In this document: positions 8,686 through 17,986 of the stretch, one piece after another | Layout of the letters: the number at the start of each line of letters is the position of its first letter | How positions within the stretch are numbered: position 1 is the first letter of the stretch | Assembly (NCBI GenBank): GCA_964485405.1 | Contig: CAZAJG010000017.1 | Location: 1 to 64,000 of the forward strand | DNA length: 64,000 bases | Source: CAKZNE01 sp964485405 | GTDB taxonomy: Bacteria; Bacteroidota; Bacteroidia; Flavobacteriales; Schleiferiaceae | Direction: 5' to 3' | Notes under the pieces: generated by a model | What the model was told of the DNA's origin: nothing | The model's input: only the letters and a program-made list of their open reading frames with translations | Databases searched by the model: none | Program-made: the position numbers and the translations under genes

Positions 8686-10237
8686 TGTTAAGGGGTATAT
8701 TTAGTGAAGTTTCAGCAGCCATTCTAATCTCCAAATCATAATCTGTAAATAGCTTTACAGAGGTTTGACCATTATTTGCCGTATTTACTCTAGCTGTAAT
8801 TCTAAGTTGGTTGGCCTTTAATAGTCCATCAATTTGTTCTTTATCAAATACAACTTTATCATCCGATGTAACCCTTTGTGTTACCTGACCTGAACCATCA
8901 ACTGGAGCGGCCGTTAAAAGAGTGAGATCTACACCATCTAAGCTATCTCCAGTAATCGTATCGATAAAAGCAATATTTACATTTACATCAAACGGAAAGC
9001 CATTTAAGGTTCTAAAAAATAAACCCAAGGTTTCAATTTGATCTGTGTCTTCATTATCCTCATCAAAAAGACTTAACTCAACTTCTTCAACCAATTCCAT
9101 TCCTTCAGCTCTAAATTCAAGGGGTAAATCAATCACTAAATCAGCATTAATAGAAGAGCTTTTATCAATAAAGTTGGTTACTACTCCACCTCCACCCGCA
9201 GATGGATTTAAAGTACCTGTTCCTCCATAAGTTATGGACTGAGGTAAAGCCGCTAAGAAATTAACAATTTCAGAGTTATCCTTATCTATCGTAATGCTTG
9301 AATTTAAAACATTACCTGGGCTACTAGGGCTTGCAACGCTTTGAGTTTGAAGACCTAAATCAGCAACGTCAGATTGGTTATTGATACCTAAGAGATCAAG
9401 ATCCAAATCCAACTCTATTCCCAATCCATTTTCTATATCTAATCTAAAAGTAGGATTGGTTAAAAAGAATCCATTCGCAAAATTCTCTAATGCCGATAAG
9501 TCTATATCAAAACTTCCTGTTGGAATATTAATTACCCTTGAGCCAAAATCACCCTGAGCGTTATCAATTTCTAGACCTGTGAAGTTAATCGCTAAATTAA
9601 AGAGCTGACCCTGTGAAGCATCTGCCGCAGATATAATCTCTACCTCTAACCCAAAGAAGTTGATGGCCGTACCATTATTACTCAAATCAAAAATGAGATC
9701 TTCAACAGATACAGAGTCTTTATAGCTTGTTGATCCCGCTGGGAGTGTAAACACATTTGTGAAAACGTTCCCATTTATAGTGGCATTGTTTATTGAAAAT
9801 CTAATGTCTACATCTGAATTAATAGATGTAGCTGTTGTGATTTCATACGCTAAGAAGCCATTATCGAAAGTAGCAGAAGTAAGCTCAGCACCAGCTAAAG
9901 TACCCAAAGCAAGATCCACAAATAAAGGATTGTTATTTCCCATATCATATACCAAGGGTATGGTAGTAGGTGATTGTGGTGGAATCTCAATGAAATCGAT
10001 CACAGATAGACCAAAAATATCTTCTTCGTTAAATACTATCCTTAAGCCTCCATCAGGATCTTCAAGAAGTATGCTATCCGTTACAAGTAAATCCTCTAGG
10101 TTTAATGTTGCTTTTACCAAAGGTGTTTGGATAGCTGGGCTAATGGTAAGATCATCAAAATTGTCAAAATCTATCGCATCTCTTTTACAAGATATAAGTA
10201 AAGACAACATGATGATTGAAAAAAACAGTTTCCTCAT
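8675..10237 (-). CDS. Large predicted lipoprotein, paired with DUF5723 barrel (copy A)
   Basis: Unknown family. From the ATG at 10237 (a TTG 15 nt earlier is less likely) the product is about 520 residues. It has a signal peptide and lipobox (SLLISC) and a mature start KRDAIDFDNFDDL. The body is a long series of short beta strands rich in Asn, Asp, Thr and Gly, with no catalytic motif. The theme of residues 25-60 (DLTISPAIQTPLVKATLNLEDLL then LLEDPDGGLRIVF) is repeated in the plus-strand gene at 10543 (NWNVEVLTPILNSRVDVSDIV then ENDQLSLVY), so the two are diverged paralogs. It overlaps the barrel gene by 11 nt, indicating translational coupling. Probable -7 box at 10276-10283. Confidence 0.7.
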   Translation of the reverse strand: MRKLFFSIIMLSLLISCKRDAIDFDNFDDLTISPAIQTPLVKATLNLEDLLVTDSILLEDPDGGLRIVFNEEDIFGLSVIDFIEIPPQSPTTIPLVYDMGNNNPLFVDLALGTLAGAELTSATFDNGFLAYEITTATSINSDVDIRFSINNATINGNVFTNVFTLPAGSTSYKDSVSVEDLIFDLSNNGTAINFFGLEVEIISAADASQGQLFNLAINFTGLEIDNAQGDFGSRVINIPTGSFDIDLSALENFANGFFLTNPTFRLDIENGLGIELDLDLDLLGINNQSDVADLGLQTQSVASPSSPGNVLNSSITIDKDNSEIVNFLAALPQSITYGGTGTLNPSAGGGGVVTNFIDKSSSINADLVIDLPLEFRAEGMELVEEVELSLFDEDNEDTDQIETLGLFFRTLNGFPFDVNVNIAFIDTITGDSLDGVDLTLLTAAPVDGSGQVTQRVTSDDKVVFDKEQIDGLLKANQLRITARVNTANNGQTSVKLFTDYDLEIRMAAETSLNIPLNNED

Positions 10238-10542
10238 TCGGTTTTTTGTCAAGTTAATATTGGTTTAATCGGCTGCAAAGATACGATTTATCTACTTTAT
10301 CAGAATTTTCTTATAGTCTACTGTAAGCATTTGATTGGTAATTTTTTGATCTAGTACTTTTTCACCAATAATATTTATCTCGCTCTTTAGATTTCGTCAT
10401 TCTAACGTTTCAATCCTCTTTGTTTGGCAAACTTGAACAAATTGAATCTTATCGGCAACAAAACCTCTATTGTTTTTTAGTGAATGAATCAATTACGTGC
10501 CCTATCCCTGTTCGTTTGGGTTTGTTTAGTATTTTGCAAGCA
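10238..10542. promoter_or_regulatory. 305-nt divergent intergenic region between the two lipoprotein/barrel modules
   Basis: Contains a perfect minus-strand -7 box TATCTTTG (10276-10283) with a CTG 17 nt upstream of it (10301-10303), placing the start of the left module 39 nt downstream. An interrupted inverted repeat ATTGGT/ACCAAT (10334-10339 and 10364-10369) lies near the middle. No perfect plus-strand -7 box is seen for the right module. A plus-strand open frame from 10420 runs through here but has no signal peptide until 10543, so I treat it as untranslated. Likely a shared control region. Confidence 0.45.
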
Positions 10543-12629
10543 ATGATTACAGAATTAAAAACCCTATTCAGGCTTTTATCTTTGTCTTTTTTCAGTATAG
10601 CCCTATTCTTTTCTTGTAGGCCAGATGCGGAAAGAGCCAATTGGAATGTAGAAGTCTTAACCCCAATTTTAAACTCAAGAGTTGATGTTTCAGATATTGT
10701 TGAGGACTCCTTATTAACCGCCAACGAAAACGATCAACTGAGTTTAGTGTATCGAACCAAATTGGCAGAGTTCAATTTTGAGCGAATATCAGAAGGTCTA
10801 AATAAAACCTTTGAAAACACTGTAAAACTTCAAAACATAAACTTAGGGACGCAAAGAATCCAGAATGAAATTACACTCGGACGTTTGGCTGGATCCGCTG
10901 GAACAGCAGGTGCTGTGATTTTATTGAATCATGGAAATACCGCTGCCATACCTGGATTTACGGGAATAGGTCCTCAAAGCTTTCCTCTAGATGCTACTAG
11001 TCTGTTCCAAACCATGACCCTTACCGATGGTTGGCTTGTTGTAAATCTAGAAAATGGTTTACCCATTGAATTGACAAATGTGCAGTATAGCATGCAAAAC
11101 CAAAGTGGTGGTGCCCCTATACTTTCAAAAACAGTAGCCTCTATACCTCCTGGAGTAACCCATTCTGATTCTGTTCAACTCAATAACAATACGGTAATTG
11201 ATGGACAATTGATAGCGATACTCCAGAATATGGATACGCCTGGCAGTAATGGAAATAACGTTTTAATTGACACCACCGATGCTATAAATATTGATATTTT
11301 GGTAAAAGACTTAATTCCTGTTTCTGCTACCGCGATTTTCCCAGATCAAATCTTAATTGAAGACACTTCGGATACCGAAATTGAAGACTTTAGTGGGCAA
11401 TTAACGAGTATGCATGTTGGGGAAGGAAAACTCTTTTTAGATGCAACGAGTACCATTGAAGATGAAATAGTATTTACCTACGCCATTCCATCTGCTAAGG
11501 ATAATGGAATAGGCTTGACTTTTACGGAAAGAGTGCCACCAGCCGCAATTGGAAGTTTTTCCACGCATTATGCTGAAAAGAGTTTAGTTGGCTATGACGT
11601 TGACTTAACCGGTAGACCGGATGATAACAATATATTTAACACCTTTTTTACCATTACAGATGGTAGAATTGATTCTTCAGGAAATATTATAACCTTATCC
11701 TTAACGGATAGTGTTTTTCTTAAAACGGGTATTATTGACCTCATTGCCTCTAGAGGTTATGGATTTATGGGTTTAGATACTTTAGAAAGCACAGAAGAGT
11801 CGCCCATCGATCTTTTTAAAGACATTGAAGGAGGAAGCCTAGATTTTGATGAAGTGAAAATTTCTGTGGAGATTAAAAATTACATCGGTGCTCCGGTAGA
11901 CGCGGTAGTTACCTCTCTTCAATCTTCAACACCTAGTTCTCTTACACAGGATTTAAGCTGGAATAGCTTGAACCAGAGTTTAACGATTCCTGCCGCAACT
12001 GAAGTATCGCCCGGGGTAAAGCCTACTCCTGGAATATTAACAGTAGATTTAAACAAAGGCAATAGCAACATCGATGAAGTGATGGAGATTCAACCCACGC
12101 AAATCAAAACAGAAATTGAGGCTTTTTTAAACCGCTCCCTTCCTGCTCCAGATTACAATCAGTTTGTTTATGCGGATTATGGAATGGAAGTTTTTATTTC
12201 TACTGAGGTACCCCTGCATTTTTCTGCTGAAAACCTACTTTTTAGAGATACTTCTGATTTTAACTATTCCAATTTAGATCCCGCAAACAGATTGGAATCA
12301 GGGGCTTTAGTATTAATTGGAGACAACTACTTTCCATTTGAAGTAAAACTCGATATGGTACTTTTAAGCGCAGATAGTATGGCGATGGATACTTTAGCCG
12401 TAAATGAATTTTTGAGTCCAGGAAGGGTGAATTCAGAAGGCACGGTAGTGGAAAAGGTAAAGTCCTCGGTTCGATATCCGCTCACTCCGAGCGNNNNNNN
12501 NNNACCAAATTCATTCTAATAGAAGCTACTTTCAATACAGCTCTTTTACCTGAAAAAGTAAAACTATACTCCGAATCTCATATGGATGTTACCTTATCTG
12601 GAGATTTAAACCTAAGAACCGGGGATTAA
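10543..12629 (+). CDS. Large predicted lipoprotein, paired with barrel (copy B), interrupted by an assembly gap
   Basis: Unknown family and diverged paralog of the minus-strand lipoprotein at 8675. The ATG at 10543 gives a signal peptide and lipobox (SIALFFSC) and a mature start RPDAERANWNVEV; earlier in-frame starts only add a poor N-terminus. About 650 residues are readable before a 10-N run at 12494-12503. After the run the frame shifts by one, and the correct continuation (TKFILIEATFNTALL ... LNLRTGD) ends at a TAA at 12627-12629, directly abutting the ATG of the next gene. The apparent stop at 12519 is therefore an artefact of the wrong gap length. Strand-rich, Asp/Thr/Asn-rich sequence without catalytic motifs. 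Confidence 0.7.
12494..12503. other. Assembly gap (10 N) inside lipoprotein copy B
   Basis: Ten N. Codon phase before the run (first bases congruent to 1 mod 3) and after it (0 mod 3) do not agree, so the true length is not 10. The coding sequence resumes as TKFILIEATF. Confidence 0.95.
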
Positions 12630-13871
12630 ATGAAGAAATATCTGCTGTACCTCCTTTCCGTTCTATCCATTCAGGCCATTGGTCAACAAGATAGTTCAGA
12701 TGTAAAAAAGCTACTTTCCTTGCAACGCTCGCGACCGATTGTTGGTTTAGAGTACGAAATTGGTGGGGCCAATAACTCCATTCGCTTTTCTTCTCTTTTG
12801 CAATTCAGCAGTTCTGGCTTTTTAAATGATCAAGACAAACAATCTATTTTAGATGATGCTTCCTCCCAAGTAGGCTTAGGATTTTGGCAATCGTATAGGC
12901 TTAGTTGGGATAGACCCGGATTAGATGTTTTAGGAGCATACAGCCCGGGTAAAAAGTTTAGTATTCGAAATGAGTTTATGCTTGGACTATCCAGTCCCAA
13001 TCAATTAATTGAACTTGGTCTGTTTGGCAATAAAAGATTTGAAGGAACTACATTCGATTTAACAGATGCAGCTTACGAAACTTGGTGGTATACTGCATTT
13101 GACTATGAATACGATTTTAAACATGACTCTATGCATTACCTAATAGGTGGGTCTGTGTATCTGGGTCATGATTATGAAAGCTACCATGTAGATCAAGGAG
13201 AGTTTTTTACGGCAGAGGATGGAGAGTATATTGATGCTGATCTTGAATATGACCTCAGAAGAATAGACTCTGAAAATGAAATTCCACTTAATGGAATTGG
13301 GGTTGGAGCAATCTTTGAATGGCAAAGAAGTATTGGTAAATCTTACCGTTTTAAAGTTGGTGTACGAGATTTGGGTTTTATGTATTGGGGTAATCTTGAA
13401 GATACTGAAGTAGACAGCAGCTTTCGTTTTAGGGGTGTTCAATTTGATAATATTTTTGACCTCACCGATTCCATCCGAGATGCCGAAGCAGAAAGATTTG
13501 AAAACGGTTTTTACTCTGTATCCGATCAAAATCAGTTTAGACTCCTACCCTTTTCGGTTAATCTTCAAGTAAAACGCGTAATTAAGCATAGAATGCTTAA
13601 AGCTGCATATCTTCATTCAGATTACCGCTATTTGTATGGATATAATGCTCGTTTTGGCGCTGGAGTGGAATGGCAGTTTGGAGAAGCCCATAAACTCTCA
13701 TCAGAGATTAATTATGGAGGTTTTAACTCTACCGCTTTAAGACTGCATTACCGTATTACTTTAAAAGAGCGTTTGGTTATCTCATTAGCTACGAATAATG
13801 TCTTGGCAGCAGTTTTTCCAAATTCAAGTACAGGAAGCTCCGCTTATGTAGGTTTATTTTATGAACTTTAA
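12630..13871 (+). CDS. DUF5723-like outer membrane beta-barrel protein (copy B)
   Basis: A 413-residue outer membrane protein with signal peptide (MKKYLLYLLSVLSIQAIGQQ). Long alternating amphipathic strands such as RYLYGYNARFGAGVEWQFG end in an aromatic C-terminus (AYVGLFYEL), a typical barrel closing strand. The order of features, including an FDLTDAAYETWWYTAFDYEY stretch, fits the DUF5723 family, and it sits after a lipoprotein exactly as the minus-strand barrel at 7285 does. Its ATG abuts the lipoprotein's TAA with no spacer. The 3' end overlaps the convergent OmpA-family gene by 4 nt. Role unknown; a lipoprotein-barrel surface complex is a reasonable inference. Confidence 0.65.
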   Translation: MKKYLLYLLSVLSIQAIGQQDSSDVKKLLSLQRSRPIVGLEYEIGGANNSIRFSSLLQFSSSGFLNDQDKQSILDDASSQVGLGFWQSYRLSWDRPGLDVLGAYSPGKKFSIRNEFMLGLSSPNQLIELGLFGNKRFEGTTFDLTDAAYETWWYTAFDYEYDFKHDSMHYLIGGSVYLGHDYESYHVDQGEFFTAEDGEYIDADLEYDLRRIDSENEIPLNGIGVGAIFEWQRSIGKSYRFKVGVRDLGFMYWGNLEDTEVDSSFRFRGVQFDNIFDLTDSIRDAEAERFENGFYSVSDQNQFRLLPFSVNLQVKRVIKHRMLKAAYLHSDYRYLYGYNARFGAGVEWQFGEAHKLSSEINYGGFNSTALRLHYRITLKERLVISLATNNVLAAVFPNSSTGSSAYVGLFYEL

Positions 13872-15763
13872 AAAGCAGTAATCTTTAGCTCCGTTCTTCT
13901 ATTTTGTTTTCTCCCTTCTTCTGTACTATTATCAGCCACGGGTTGAGAATCTCCATAGCCTTTTGAAGATAGCCTCTCCTTAGCAATACCCTTATCAATA
14001 AGGTAATTGTAAACTGCTTTTGCCCTATTCTTACTTAAAGTTTGATTGTGTGCTGGAGACCCTTCATTATCGGTATGCCCTTCCACGCTAATTTTTACCG
14101 TTTCATTTTCCTGCATAAAATTGACTACCTCGTTAAGCTCTGCAAAAGATCGAGTATCTAATTCATAAGAGTCCGTAGAGAAAAACACGTTTTCAAGCTT
14201 TACTTTTTTTCCAACCTCAATAGGAATTAATTCAACGTTTAATTCAAAGGCTCTATCAATAGTTTGAGTAGCTAGACTGAAGTTTCTGGAATAAACCAAA
14301 AACCCTTTCTTCTTTATGTTTAAAGCATAATCTGAGTTAGCGGGTAATACTGAAAAGTATCTGCCGTTTTTGCCCGTCCCTTCAGTAAGCACTACTTTAT
14401 TTTTATCTAAATCGCTAAAGTTTATTCCTGATTTTAGCGGCTTTCCTGTCACTTTATTCGTAACTCTTCCTTTTATGTAGGCAATTTCTGAGGCTCTAAC
14501 CTCTTCTGGGAGTTCAAAGTTATAAAGATCCAATAATCCATTACCATCCTCATTATCTGAGGCAAAATAGGCCGTTTTACCATCTGGAGCTACAACAAGA
14601 CTAAACTCCTGACTAGAAGTGTTTATTGGATAGCCAATATTTTCTGGTTCACCCCATTCTCCATTCTCTTCTTTTCTAGAAACAAAAAAGTCTAAATCTC
14701 CCATACCTGGATGTCCGTTTGAAGAGAAATACAAAGACTGATTGTCAAAATGAATGAAAGGAGAAGTTTCTTGATACTTGGTATTAACCTTACCTGCTAG
14801 TTTTTTAGCCTTTCCCCAACGGCCATTTTTGCGCAATTGAGAATAGTAAATATCTATGTTTTTAGATATGCTACTGGAACCTCTTACAAAGTAAAGCGTT
14901 TTGCCATCTGGAGAAATAGAAGGTTGACTATCCCATACTCTGGAGTTTACACTATCTCCTAAGTTTACAGGCTTACTCCAAAGACCCTTCCCATCATAAA
15001 AAGAAGCATAAATATCACAAGAGCCATAACCATCTCTTCTTTCACAAGCTGCAAAAAATAAGGTTTGACCATCGGCTGTTAAAGTTTGTGCGCCTTCATT
15101 TTGAATCGTATTTAAATAACCTCTTAATGGTGAAGACTCGCTCCATTCCCCTGAAGATGGATCCCGGAATGAAACGAAAAAATCTTCATCTGTTTTTTTT
15201 CCAGTAACGGATCTATGTGTGAAAACCAGTGTATTCCCATCCGCTGAAATAGAAGGGAAATACTCCATATCTCCACTATTCACTTTTGGCCCCATATTAA
15301 GCGGGTTATAATCCTTTGGGTTTGCCAGTGCACCTATTGCAAATTCACAATTCTTAATGTAGCGGTTCACTTTTTCCAAATATTTTTTCTTCGCCTGAGG
15401 GCTTTTTATGTATTCCTCAAAAGCCTTTATCGCCTCCTCATACCGCGCCAAAGCGAAAAGATTTTCCCCATAAAACAGATAGATAAAGTAGGGCGCTTTT
15501 TGATCAACCGCTCTTTGGTAATAACCCAAACTACTTTCTAAATCTCCACGATCTTGATGTATTTCCGCAGCAAAAAGCATTGCTTCTATATAGTCAGGAC
15601 TATCTTTTAAGGCTTTATCCAGTTTCTTTAGTGCTTCTTCTGGATTGTCCTTCTGCATCTCCTGCCTAGCTTTTGTTAAAAGCTTAACAGACTTTTTGGA
15701 TTGTGCCAGTGCTCCAAAAGAACAGGATACAAAAAGGATAGTAATTAAAAGTGTATAACGCAT
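13868..15763 (-). CDS. PorE-like OmpA family protein (TPR, PD40 propeller, carboxypeptidase-regulatory-like and OmpA domains)
   Basis: A 631-residue envelope protein with signal peptide (cleavage near ALAQS). Domains in order: TPR-type helices (about 25-140), a WD40-like PD40 beta-propeller with repeated SADGNTLVF / SPDGKTLYFV / APDGKTAYFAS strands (about 165-415), a carboxypeptidase regulatory-like beta-sandwich (about 425-505) and a C-terminal OmpA domain (about 525-631) with GHTDNEG and NRAKAV, the residues that bind diaminopimelate in peptidoglycan. This four-domain order is that of PorE, the protein proposed to anchor the type IX secretion apparatus to peptidoglycan. Other Bacteroidota OmpA paralogs share the order, so the PorE assignment is probable, not certain. 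Single-gene unit, convergent with barrel copy B. Confidence 0.85.
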   Translation of the reverse strand: MRYTLLITILFVSCSFGALAQSKKSVKLLTKARQEMQKDNPEEALKKLDKALKDSPDYIEAMLFAAEIHQDRGDLESSLGYYQRAVDQKAPYFIYLFYGENLFALARYEEAIKAFEEYIKSPQAKKKYLEKVNRYIKNCEFAIGALANPKDYNPLNMGPKVNSGDMEYFPSISADGNTLVFTHRSVTGKKTDEDFFVSFRDPSSGEWSESSPLRGYLNTIQNEGAQTLTADGQTLFFAACERRDGYGSCDIYASFYDGKGLWSKPVNLGDSVNSRVWDSQPSISPDGKTLYFVRGSSSISKNIDIYYSQLRKNGRWGKAKKLAGKVNTKYQETSPFIHFDNQSLYFSSNGHPGMGDLDFFVSRKEENGEWGEPENIGYPINTSSQEFSLVVAPDGKTAYFASDNEDGNGLLDLYNFELPEEVRASEIAYIKGRVTNKVTGKPLKSGINFSDLDKNKVVLTEGTGKNGRYFSVLPANSDYALNIKKKGFLVYSRNFSLATQTIDRAFELNVELIPIEVGKKVKLENVFFSTDSYELDTRSFAELNEVVNFMQENETVKISVEGHTDNEGSPAHNQTLSKNRAKAVYNYLIDKGIAKERLSSKGYGDSQPVADNSTEEGRKQNRRTELKITAF

Positions 15764-16006
15764 ATGTGCACGATCAAATCAAGTGGGATTCAAAGAAACA
15801 AAAACTATGCTGCTCTTCGAAACTAAAAAAATATCACAATTATTCTTTTTTTAATAGAATTCTATTTAATTTAGCAATTGTATAAATATGATAAAGGCTG
15901 TTATTGGTTATTAATTATAAAATCAGAAACTCCATTTACCTTTAACCCAAATAACCTCCCATAGTTAATAAATCAATAACTGCCTTTTTTAAAAGCTATT
16001 GCACAT

Positions 16007-16804
16007 ATGATCTTTTTAGGAAATAATATTCGATTACTGAGGAAAGAGAAAAAGATGACACAAGCCGATCTGGCTATTAAGTTAGGTGTAAACAGAAGTC
16101 TTATAGGGGCGTATGAAGAAGGAAGAACCGAACCGAAGCTTAAAACCATTCAAGCTCTTTGTGCCTATTTTAAAGTAAGTATCCAAGATCTCATTCAAAA
16201 AGATTTATCCGGGGGAGAATTTGATTACCAAGCTGATGTAAGTGGTAATAAGCTTAGGGTGCTCCCCATTGCTGTGGATCAGGAAGGAGGAGAAAAGATC
16301 AGCTTAATTCCTCAAAAGGCAGCTGCCGGATATACACATGGCTACGGTGATATGGAGTTTATAGAACGAATGAAAACAGCCCAACTCCCGTTTCCAGAGC
16401 TTACGCATGAAAGAACCCATCGAATTTTTCAAATTGAAGGAGATAGCATGTTACCCGTTCCATCTGGCTCTTATATCGTAACCGAGTACGTTGAAAATTG
16501 GGAAGATATTAGGAATGATGAGTGTTATGTAATTCTCACAGAAAGTGACGGTGTGGTTTACAAAAGAGTGAAAAATTATATTCGAGAAAAGGAAGAAATT
16601 CTTTTAATCTCTGATAATAAGGAGTATGAACCTTACACTATCCCTATTGTGCACGTGTTAGAAGTTTGGAAAGCTAGAGGCGTATTAAACTTTGATATTC
16701 CAGATAATGATTCTTTCAACCTTCAATTTAACCATAAAGTTATGGAGGTTATTGATGAACTGAGAATGGAAGTTAAACGATTGGGTGATAAAATAGACAG
16801 TTAA
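16007..16804 (+). CDS. XRE-family transcriptional regulator with S24 (LexA/UmuD-like) peptidase domain
   Basis: A 265-residue DNA-binding protein. Residues 5-62 form an HTH_3 domain (NNIRLLRKEKKMTQADLA, then VNRSLIGAYEEGR). The C-terminal half is a LexA/CI-type S24 domain with the catalytic serine in EGDSMLP (Ser147) and the lysine in VVYKRV (Lys186). An AAAGY stretch at residues 105-109 lies where LexA-type proteins have their Ala-Gly self-cleavage site. The last 35 residues look like a short coiled coil (VMEVIDELRMEVKRLGDKI). An SOS-like or phage-like derepression mode is therefore possible. A perfect inverted repeat lies between it and the radical SAM gene. Confidence 0.88.
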   Translation: MIFLGNNIRLLRKEKKMTQADLAIKLGVNRSLIGAYEEGRTEPKLKTIQALCAYFKVSIQDLIQKDLSGGEFDYQADVSGNKLRVLPIAVDQEGGEKISLIPQKAAAGYTHGYGDMEFIERMKTAQLPFPELTHERTHRIFQIEGDSMLPVPSGSYIVTEYVENWEDIRNDECYVILTESDGVVYKRVKNYIREKEEILLISDNKEYEPYTIPIVHVLEVWKARGVLNFDIPDNDSFNLQFNHKVMEVIDELRMEVKRLGDKIDS

Positions 16805-16846
16805 CTTACTCTTACACCAACCCCTATTTTCTAACCAAAATATCTT

Positions 16847-16864
16847 GTTCGTTTATCAACGAAC
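16847..16864. promoter_or_regulatory. Perfect inverted repeat GTTCGTT-tatc-AACGAAC, candidate operator
   Basis: Two 7-nt arms with a 4-nt spacer, located 42 nt after the S24 regulator's stop and 46 nt before the radical SAM start. The size and symmetry suit a dimeric helix-turn-helix repressor. The adjacent XRE-S24 regulator is the obvious candidate, but no second copy is found upstream of the regulator itself. Confidence 0.45.
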
Positions 16865-16909
16865 CTATAACTAAGCTTTTTTAGCATTTCAACTAACCAC
16901 TACTCTACA

Positions 16910-17986
16910 ATGGATCAGCACACTTTTAAAAAAGGTCGTGGGGCTCAAATCAATACCCATAATCGCTTTGAGCAAAATCAATATAAACCTGAAGACGATT
17001 ATTTAGAATTTCTTCATAAATCCGATGAAGACACAACCCAAAGTAAAAAAACTCAATATTTAAAAGTCTACCCAAAAACCATTGTCAATAAAGTAACCAG
17101 TCCAGATATTGGCGCTCAATTATCCATGAACCCATACCAAGGCTGCGAGCATGGTTGTACCTACTGTTATGCAAGGAATACACATGAATACTGGGGCTAC
17201 AGCGCAGGTACAGATTTTGAACAAGTAATACTCGTTAAGCCCAATGCTCCAGACTTATTAGAAGAGGCTTTTCAGAAAAAAAACTGGAAGCCGGTTCCAG
17301 TTATGTTATCTGGCAATACGGATTGTTATCAGCCAGCAGAAAAAGAGTTTGAGATAACGCGTAAGGTGCTTGAGGTATTTCTTAAGTACAAGCATCCTGT
17401 TGGCATAATCACTAAAAACGCTTTGGTAAGTAGGGATCTTGACATCCTTACCAAGCTTGCAAAAATGAATTTGGTTACGGTTAACCTATCCATAAACAGC
17501 CTTAATGAAAAGCTAAAACGCTACATGGAACCTAGAACAGCTTCTGTTAGAAAGAGGTTAGATACGGTATCGCTTTTAACTCAAAATAAGATACCTGTTC
17601 ATGTTATGGTTGCACCTATTGTTCCCGGTTTAAACAGTCATGAAATTATGAATGTCTCTAAGGCAGTTTCAAAAGCAGGAGCTTTAGGGATTGGGTATAC
17701 TGTTGTCCGATTAAATGGACAAATAGGCACCATATTTATGGATTGGATCGATCAAACTTTTCCGAATCAAGCACAAAAAATTAAGCATCAAATTGAGGCT
17801 TGCCATGAAGGGCAGCTCAACGATAGTCGTTATGGAAAAAGAATGCGCGGAACGGGTGAGGAAGCGGAACAAATAGCACAAATGATTAAGCTCGCTAAAA
17901 AAAAGTATTTCAAAAACAAGGTGGTTCCACCTTTAAACACAAGCGATTTTATAAGTGCTCCAAGGGGTCAGTTCAAGCTCTTTTAA
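16910..17986 (+). CDS. PA0069 family radical SAM protein (spore photoproduct lyase-like)
   Basis: A 358-residue radical SAM enzyme. The [4Fe-4S] cluster motif CxxxCxxC is CEHGCTYC (Cys79, Cys83, Cys86), preceded by the family signature MNPYQGCEHGC and followed by YARNTHEYWGY. The later GNTDCYQPAE, ITKNALV and VMVAPIVPGLN elements complete the PA0069/SPL-like profile. The reaction of this family is not established; its relationship to spore photoproduct lyase has suggested nucleic acid repair. The inverted repeat and the LexA-like regulator just upstream fit damage-responsive control, as an inference. The stop abuts the end of the convergent hypothetical gene. Confidence 0.9.
   Translation: MDQHTFKKGRGAQINTHNRFEQNQYKPEDDYLEFLHKSDEDTTQSKKTQYLKVYPKTIVNKVTSPDIGAQLSMNPYQGCEHGCTYCYARNTHEYWGYSAGTDFEQVILVKPNAPDLLEEAFQKKNWKPVPVMLSGNTDCYQPAEKEFEITRKVLEVFLKYKHPVGIITKNALVSRDLDILTKLAKMNLVTVNLSINSLNEKLKRYMEPRTASVRKRLDTVSLLTQNKIPVHVMVAPIVPGLNSHEIMNVSKAVSKAGALGIGYTVVRLNGQIGTIFMDWIDQTFPNQAQKIKHQIEACHEGQLNDSRYGKRMRGTGEEAEQIAQMIKLAKKKYFKNKVVPPLNTSDFISAPRGQFKLF

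Noticed and set aside
10420..10542. N-terminal extension of lipoprotein copy B
   Set aside because: The first 41 residues are not signal-like and the lipobox is correctly placed only from the ATG at 10543.
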